The notes under the pieces: model-generated
The model's database searches: none
Seen by the model: only the letters and a program-made list of their open reading frames with translations
What the model was told of the DNA's origin: nothing
Position numbers and translations under genes: made by a program
Origin: Arthrobacter sp.
GTDB taxonomy: Bacteria > Actinomycetota > Actinomycetes > Actinomycetales > Micrococcaceae
Assembly: GCF_030540645.1 (NCBI RefSeq)
Contig: NZ_JAUNVV010000010.1
Location: 1 to 63,217, forward strand
Length of the DNA stretch: 63,217 bases
Direction: 5' to 3'
Part shown: positions 59,478 through 63,217 of the stretch, piece after piece
Layout: each line of letters begins with the position of its first letter
Numbering within the stretch: the first letter of the stretch is position 1

Positions 59478-61697
59478 CTAGCCAGCCTGTGCCAGCACCA
59501 GCGGTAGCACCTGCTGCGCACCGGCAAGCCGCAGGGCGCGTCCGGCCACGGTGAGGCTCCACCGGCTGTCCACCAGGTCATCCAGCAGCAGGACTGGACC
59601 GTCAGGGCAGGCGGCGAGCGCTGCCTGCAATTCATCTCCCACGGTGAAGCGTTCCCAGACCCCGGCCAGCCGGTAGGCGCTGTTGCCGCCGCGCTCCCCC
59701 GTGGGTCCGCCAAACGCGAGGGACAGCTCGCCCAAGTACGACAGCCTGCCAATCTCACAGATGGCCTGGGCAAAGGAGGCCAGCAACTGCGGTTTGGTGC
59801 GTGACGGCATGGCGACCACGGCAACCGGACGCCCGGCTCCTTCCCATCCGTGCTGCCCCCACTCACGCAACACGGCCACCACAGCTTGAGCCATGGCGGG
59901 GTCGATGGGCGCGTCGGGTGCCCCGGCTGCGAACATGGCCCGCAGTGAATTGCCCCAACCCAGGTCGGTGAGCCTGGCCAGGACCCGTCCGGTCGACAGC
60001 AGTTCGCCAGCCTTCAGCTTTCCCTTCACCGGTACGCCCAGCCTGTCCATCCCCGTGGGCCACATGGCCCGTGGGTCGAGCGGAAGCCCGGCATGGCGCA
60101 ACGACTCACCCGCAGCTGCGGCTGCGCCGGAACCGACCTCAGCGCTAAACCACCGTCCCGCACAGTTGTCGCAGCGGCCGCAAGGAGCGGCCGTATCATC
60201 GTCGAGTGCTGCCGCCAGGTATTCCATGCGGCAGCTGGACATGCGTTCGTACTCAATCATGGACTGCTGCTCATCCACGCGCGCCTGGGCGATGCGCCTG
60301 TAGCGTTCCTCGTCATAGGCCCAGGGCTGGCCGGTGGTCTCCCATCCGCCGGAGACACGCTGCACAGCACCGTCCACGGCCAGCACCTTCAACAGGAGTT
60401 CCAGCGGTGTGCGCCGCAGATCCACCCGGGATTCAAGTGCCGGTGTTGACATGGGCCTGACGGAGCCACCCAAAGCTTCCAAAACAGCCAAGGCTTTTTC
60501 CCTGTCCGGCATGGAGGATGTGGCAAAGTACCGCCAAATATCCGCATCCTCACTGCCGGGCAGCAGCAGCACGTCGGCGTTAGCACTGCCACGTCCGGCA
60601 CGGCCCACCTGCTGGTAGTACGCCACGGGTGAGGACGGCGCCCCCAAGTGGACAACAAAGCCCAGATCAGGTTTGTCAAAACCCATGCCCAGCGCGCTGG
60701 TGGCAACCAGCGCCTTGACCTGGTTGTTCTTGAGGGCTTCTTCCAGCGCTTCCCTGTCCATGGTGTCGGTGCGGCCCGTGTAAGCCTTCACCACATGCCC
60801 CGCCTCAGCCAGTAGGCGGGCCGTGTCCTCGGCTGCGGAAACCGTCAAGGAATAGATGATGCCGCTGCCCGGCAGCTCGGCCAGGTGCGTGAGTAACCAG
60901 CCCAGTCTGTCCCGGGAGTCCGCCAGCCGCAGCACACCCAGCCGCAGCGATTTCCGCGCCAGGGGGCCACGGATGGTGAACACGCCCGCACCCAGTTGTT
61001 CCTCAATGTCGGCAACCACACGGGAGTTTGCTGTCGCAGTTGTCGCCAACACGGGAACCGTCGGTGGCAACTGGGCAATCAGATCGGCAATACGCCTGTA
61101 GTCAGGGCGGAAGTCGTGCCCCCAATCGGAAATGCAATGGGCCTCGTCAACCACCAGCAGGCCCGTGCGCCGAATCAGATCCGGAAGCTGGTTTTCCCTA
61201 AACGACGGGTTCGTCAGCCGCTCCGGCGAAACCAACAGCACATCCACGGTGTCCGCTGCCAGCGCTGCAGAAACTTCTGCCCATTCCGTGGCATTCGCGG
61301 AGTTGATGGCCATGGCCCGCACGCCTGCACGTTCGGCCGCAGCCACCTGGTCCCGCATCAAAGCAAGCAAAGGCGAGACAATCAGCGTCGGCCCAGCACC
61401 CTTGGAACGCAGCAGCAGCGATGCAACAAAATACACCGCGGACTTTCCCCAACCGGTGCGCTGGACCACCAATGCGCGCCGGTTGTGCTCGACCAGCGCT
61501 TCAATGGCCTCGAATTGCCCGTCGTGAAAATCCGCCTCCGGATGTCCCACCAGGGCACGCAGCACTCCCAGTGCCTGGGCTCTGGTGCCAGCCGAGTCCG
61601 AAACATGCGTACCCGCCGAGCCACCTGCCGAGTCGGGGCTACCCGAGACTGTTGACTGGACGGAGGTCAAGGCATCAGGTGCTGGTTGCGTACTCAT
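59478..61697 (-). CDS. RecQ-family DNA helicase fused to a C-terminal phosphoribosyltransferase-like domain
   Basis: A 739-aa superfamily 2 helicase. Motif I is QRTGWGKSAVYF, motif Ia TLIVSPLLALMRDQV, motif II DEAHCISDWGHDFRPDY (DEAH), motif III ATTAT and motif VI QQVGRAGRG. The zinc region reads CRMEYLAAALDDDTAAPCGRCDNC. Beyond about 560 the chain has a PRTase-like fold ending in GPVLLLDDLVDSRWSLTVAGRAL, the acidic PRPP-binding loop. Such fusions are known in actinobacteria. An Ala/Ser-rich N-terminus precedes the helicase. The ATG at 61697 replaces a longer frame. It is divergent from the phosphohexomutase. Confidence 0.9.
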   Translation of the reverse strand: MSTQPAPDALTSVQSTVSGSPDSAGGSAGTHVSDSAGTRAQALGVLRALVGHPEADFHDGQFEAIEALVEHNRRALVVQRTGWGKSAVYFVASLLLRSKGAGPTLIVSPLLALMRDQVAAAERAGVRAMAINSANATEWAEVSAALAADTVDVLLVSPERLTNPSFRENQLPDLIRRTGLLVVDEAHCISDWGHDFRPDYRRIADLIAQLPPTVPVLATTATANSRVVADIEEQLGAGVFTIRGPLARKSLRLGVLRLADSRDRLGWLLTHLAELPGSGIIYSLTVSAAEDTARLLAEAGHVVKAYTGRTDTMDREALEEALKNNQVKALVATSALGMGFDKPDLGFVVHLGAPSSPVAYYQQVGRAGRGSANADVLLLPGSEDADIWRYFATSSMPDREKALAVLEALGGSVRPMSTPALESRVDLRRTPLELLLKVLAVDGAVQRVSGGWETTGQPWAYDEERYRRIAQARVDEQQSMIEYERMSSCRMEYLAAALDDDTAAPCGRCDNCAGRWFSAEVGSGAAAAAGESLRHAGLPLDPRAMWPTGMDRLGVPVKGKLKAGELLSTGRVLARLTDLGWGNSLRAMFAAGAPDAPIDPAMAQAVVAVLREWGQHGWEGAGRPVAVVAMPSRTKPQLLASFAQAICEIGRLSYLGELSLAFGGPTGERGGNSAYRLAGVWERFTVGDELQAALAACPDGPVLLLDDLVDSRWSLTVAGRALRLAGAQQVLPLVLAQAG

Positions 61698-61759
61698 GCC
61701 ACCAGTATTCCAGCGGCAGGGGACATCCGGGCGCGCTCGGAGCCAACACGGAGGCAATC

Positions 61760-61768
61760 TGTGGACAA
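61760..61768 (-). promoter_or_regulatory. Single DnaA-box match between recQ-like and manB genes
   Basis: TGTGGACAA, complement TTGTCCACA, equals the common actinobacterial DnaA box. It is alone, so it may be a chance match. Confidence 0.35.
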
Positions 61769-61803
61769 CTTTGCGGTTTGTACCCCCACGGTAAGATGAA
61801 AAG

Positions 61804-63216
61804 GTGACTACTGAACAGAACCTTCCAGTTGACCTGTCCAGCTCGTTCAAGGCCTACGACGTCCGTGGGATCGTCGGTACAACCATCACCGACGACACTG
61901 TCCGGGCCGTGGCGGCTGCCTTTGTCGACGTCCTCGAGCTGACGGGGCAAACAGTGCTGGTGGGCGGCGACATGCGGCCGTCCTCCCCTGACTTCTGCAA
62001 AGCCTTTGCCGAGGGAGCTGCCGGGCGCGGCGCCAATGTAAAGCTGCTCGGGCTGATCTCCACCGACGAACTGTACTTTGCCTCAGGCAGTCTCGACGCA
62101 GCAGGGGTGGTCTTCACCGCCAGCCACAACCCGTCCGAGTACAACGGCATGAAGATGACCCGTGCCGGCGCTGTTCCGCTGTCCTCCGAAACCGGTTTGA
62201 TTCAGATCCGTGATCTGGCACAAACCTACCTGGCAGACGGTATTCCGGCTGGCAGCACCGGGGAGATCGGTGAAGCGGACGTTTTGAAGGACTACGCCCA
62301 ATACCTGCGCAATCTTGTTGACCTCTCCGGCTCACGTCCGCTAAAAATTGTTGTCGATGCCGGCAACGGCATGGCAGGCATGACCACTCCTGCCGTTTTG
62401 GGCGACGCCCTGCTGCCTGGCCTGCCATTTGAGATTGTGCCGCTGTACTTTGAGCTTGACGGCACCTTCCCCAATCACCCGGCCAACCCGCTCGAGCCGG
62501 CGAACCTGCGTGACTTGCAGGCCGCCGTCGTCAAGCACCGGGCAGACATCGGCTTGGCGTTCGACGGCGATGCGGACCGTTGCTTCGTGATCGATGAAAA
62601 GGGCGACCCGCTCTCGCCGTCGGCCGTCACGGCACTGGTTGCGCGGCGTGAAATTGCCCGGGTCCAGGCCCTCGGCGAGGAACACCCCACCGTCATTCAC
62701 AACCTCATCACCTCCCGCGCAGTGCCTGAGCTGATCGCCCACGACGGCGGCCGTGCCGTGCGCACACGCGTGGGCCACTCGTTCATCAAGGCCACCATGG
62801 CAGCCGAAGGCGCCGTCTTTGGCGGGGAACACTCGGCCCACTACTATTTCCGTGACTTCTTCAACGCAGACACCGGCATGCTCGCTGCCATGCACGTTCT
62901 GGCCGCGTTGGGCGAGCAGGACGGCACGCTTTCCGACCTGGGCCGCGAATACGAGCCCTACGTCTCCAGCGGGGAAATCAACTCCCAACTGGCTGACGTT
63001 CCTGCTGCCGTGGAAAGGGTCCGCGCTGCCTACACGCGCGAGGACGTCATCGTCGACGAACTCGACGGCATCACGTTCACAGCCAAGGACGGTTCCTGGT
63101 GGTTCAACCTGCGCGCCTCCAACACCGAACCGTTCCTGCGCCTGAATGCCGAAGCCCTGGATATCGTCACCATGGCAGATGTCCGCGACCACGTCCTGGA
63201 ACTCGTGCGCAGATAA
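61804..63216 (+). CDS. manB: Phosphomannomutase/phosphoglucomutase
   Basis: A 470-aa alpha-D-phosphohexomutase. The phosphoserine loop is VFTASHNPSEYNGMKM, the metal-binding loop is LAFDGDADRCFV, the sugar-binding segment GEHSAHYYF and the phosphate-binding tail RASNTEPFLRLNAEA are all present. It interconverts mannose or glucose 6- and 1-phosphates for sugar nucleotide and wall polymer synthesis. It starts at a GTG in SFKAYDVRGIVGT context, the normal family start, and its stop codon is complete at the right edge. It is divergent from the RecQ-like gene. Confidence 0.93.
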   Translation: MTTEQNLPVDLSSSFKAYDVRGIVGTTITDDTVRAVAAAFVDVLELTGQTVLVGGDMRPSSPDFCKAFAEGAAGRGANVKLLGLISTDELYFASGSLDAAGVVFTASHNPSEYNGMKMTRAGAVPLSSETGLIQIRDLAQTYLADGIPAGSTGEIGEADVLKDYAQYLRNLVDLSGSRPLKIVVDAGNGMAGMTTPAVLGDALLPGLPFEIVPLYFELDGTFPNHPANPLEPANLRDLQAAVVKHRADIGLAFDGDADRCFVIDEKGDPLSPSAVTALVARREIARVQALGEEHPTVIHNLITSRAVPELIAHDGGRAVRTRVGHSFIKATMAAEGAVFGGEHSAHYYFRDFFNADTGMLAAMHVLAALGEQDGTLSDLGREYEPYVSSGEINSQLADVPAAVERVRAAYTREDVIVDELDGITFTAKDGSWWFNLRASNTEPFLRLNAEALDIVTMADVRDHVLELVRR

Positions 63217-63217
63217 C

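Noticed and set aside
1..63217. CRISPR array, prophage, toxin-antitoxin or restriction system
   Set aside because: No spaced direct repeats, phage structural genes, small coupled toxin pairs or methyltransferase-nuclease pairs were seen.

Overview
The window is about 63 kb of high-GC DNA with dense, orthodox bacterial coding. Gene content points to an Arthrobacter-like actinobacterium (Micrococcales): SenX3/RegX3, the DUF2587 proteasome activator with a C-terminal GQYL, DUF2516, a RecQ helicase fused to a phosphoribosyltransferase domain, an IdeR-type iron box and a LAXTG wall-sorting signal. No prophage, insertion sequence, CRISPR array or rRNA was seen. Three tRNA genes are present: Thr-CGT, Ser-TGA and Ser-GCT. 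The species assignment is inference from gene families.

Layout. 1-3.2 kb: phosphate signalling (senX3-regX3 diverging from phoU across an array of 11-bp GTTCA repeats). 3.2-10.2 kb: housekeeping genes (gpmA, a methyltransferase, DUF2516, a cystathionine gamma-synthase-like enzyme, tmk-holB behind a cluster of DnaA-box-like sites, a lipoprotein hydrolase). 10.4-13.3 kb: tRNA-Thr, a small unknown membrane protein, an MDR oxidoreductase and LtrA. 13.3-17.2 kb: a ferric-iron ABC transporter with a candidate iron box. 17.2-22.4 kb: the bpa pair, cstA-ybdD and a quinone oxidoreductase, with two near-identical 78-bp palindromic repeats acting as apparent terminators. 22.5-37.3 kb: a twelve-gene, one-direction catabolic cluster. 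37.3-42.6 kb: a giant wall-anchored nuclease/5'-nucleotidase. 42.7-53.5 kb: an FAD protein, a prolyl oligopeptidase, tRNA-Ser, an atypical SDR, an FAH-family hydrolase, GH65 coupled to a HAD-VOC fusion, and a VOC protein. 53.8-58.2 kb: a four-gene overlapping operon headed by quinol nitric oxide reductase. 58.3-63.2 kb: an MFS exporter, the RecQ-like helicase and a phosphohexomutase.

The most interesting unit is the catabolic cluster. It encodes an NDP-forming acyl-CoA synthetase, a two-module FadE34-type acyl-CoA dehydrogenase, EtfBA with a cytochrome b, a MaoC hydratase, a thiolase-fold protein with no cysteine at the nucleophile position plus a DUF35 partner, an aldehyde dehydrogenase, an MFS transporter, a double-VOC protein and a KstR-like TetR regulator. 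No 3-hydroxyacyl-CoA dehydrogenase is present. The set fits a retro-aldol (aldolytic) chain-shortening pathway like that at the end of steroid side-chain degradation, with the released aldehyde then oxidised. Matching 17-bp palindromes in front of the dehydrogenase gene and in front of maoC-etfBA-cyt b tie the two halves into one regulon.

Secondary leads are the nitric oxide reductase operon (which includes a membrane protein carrying a transposase-like cysteine motif and a stomatin homologue), the HAD-VOC fusion translationally coupled to GH65, the DnaA-box cluster before tmk-holB, and a possible PHO box before the wall-anchored nuclease/nucleotidase. All coordinates and motif matches come from reading the sequence; no database or folding program was run.
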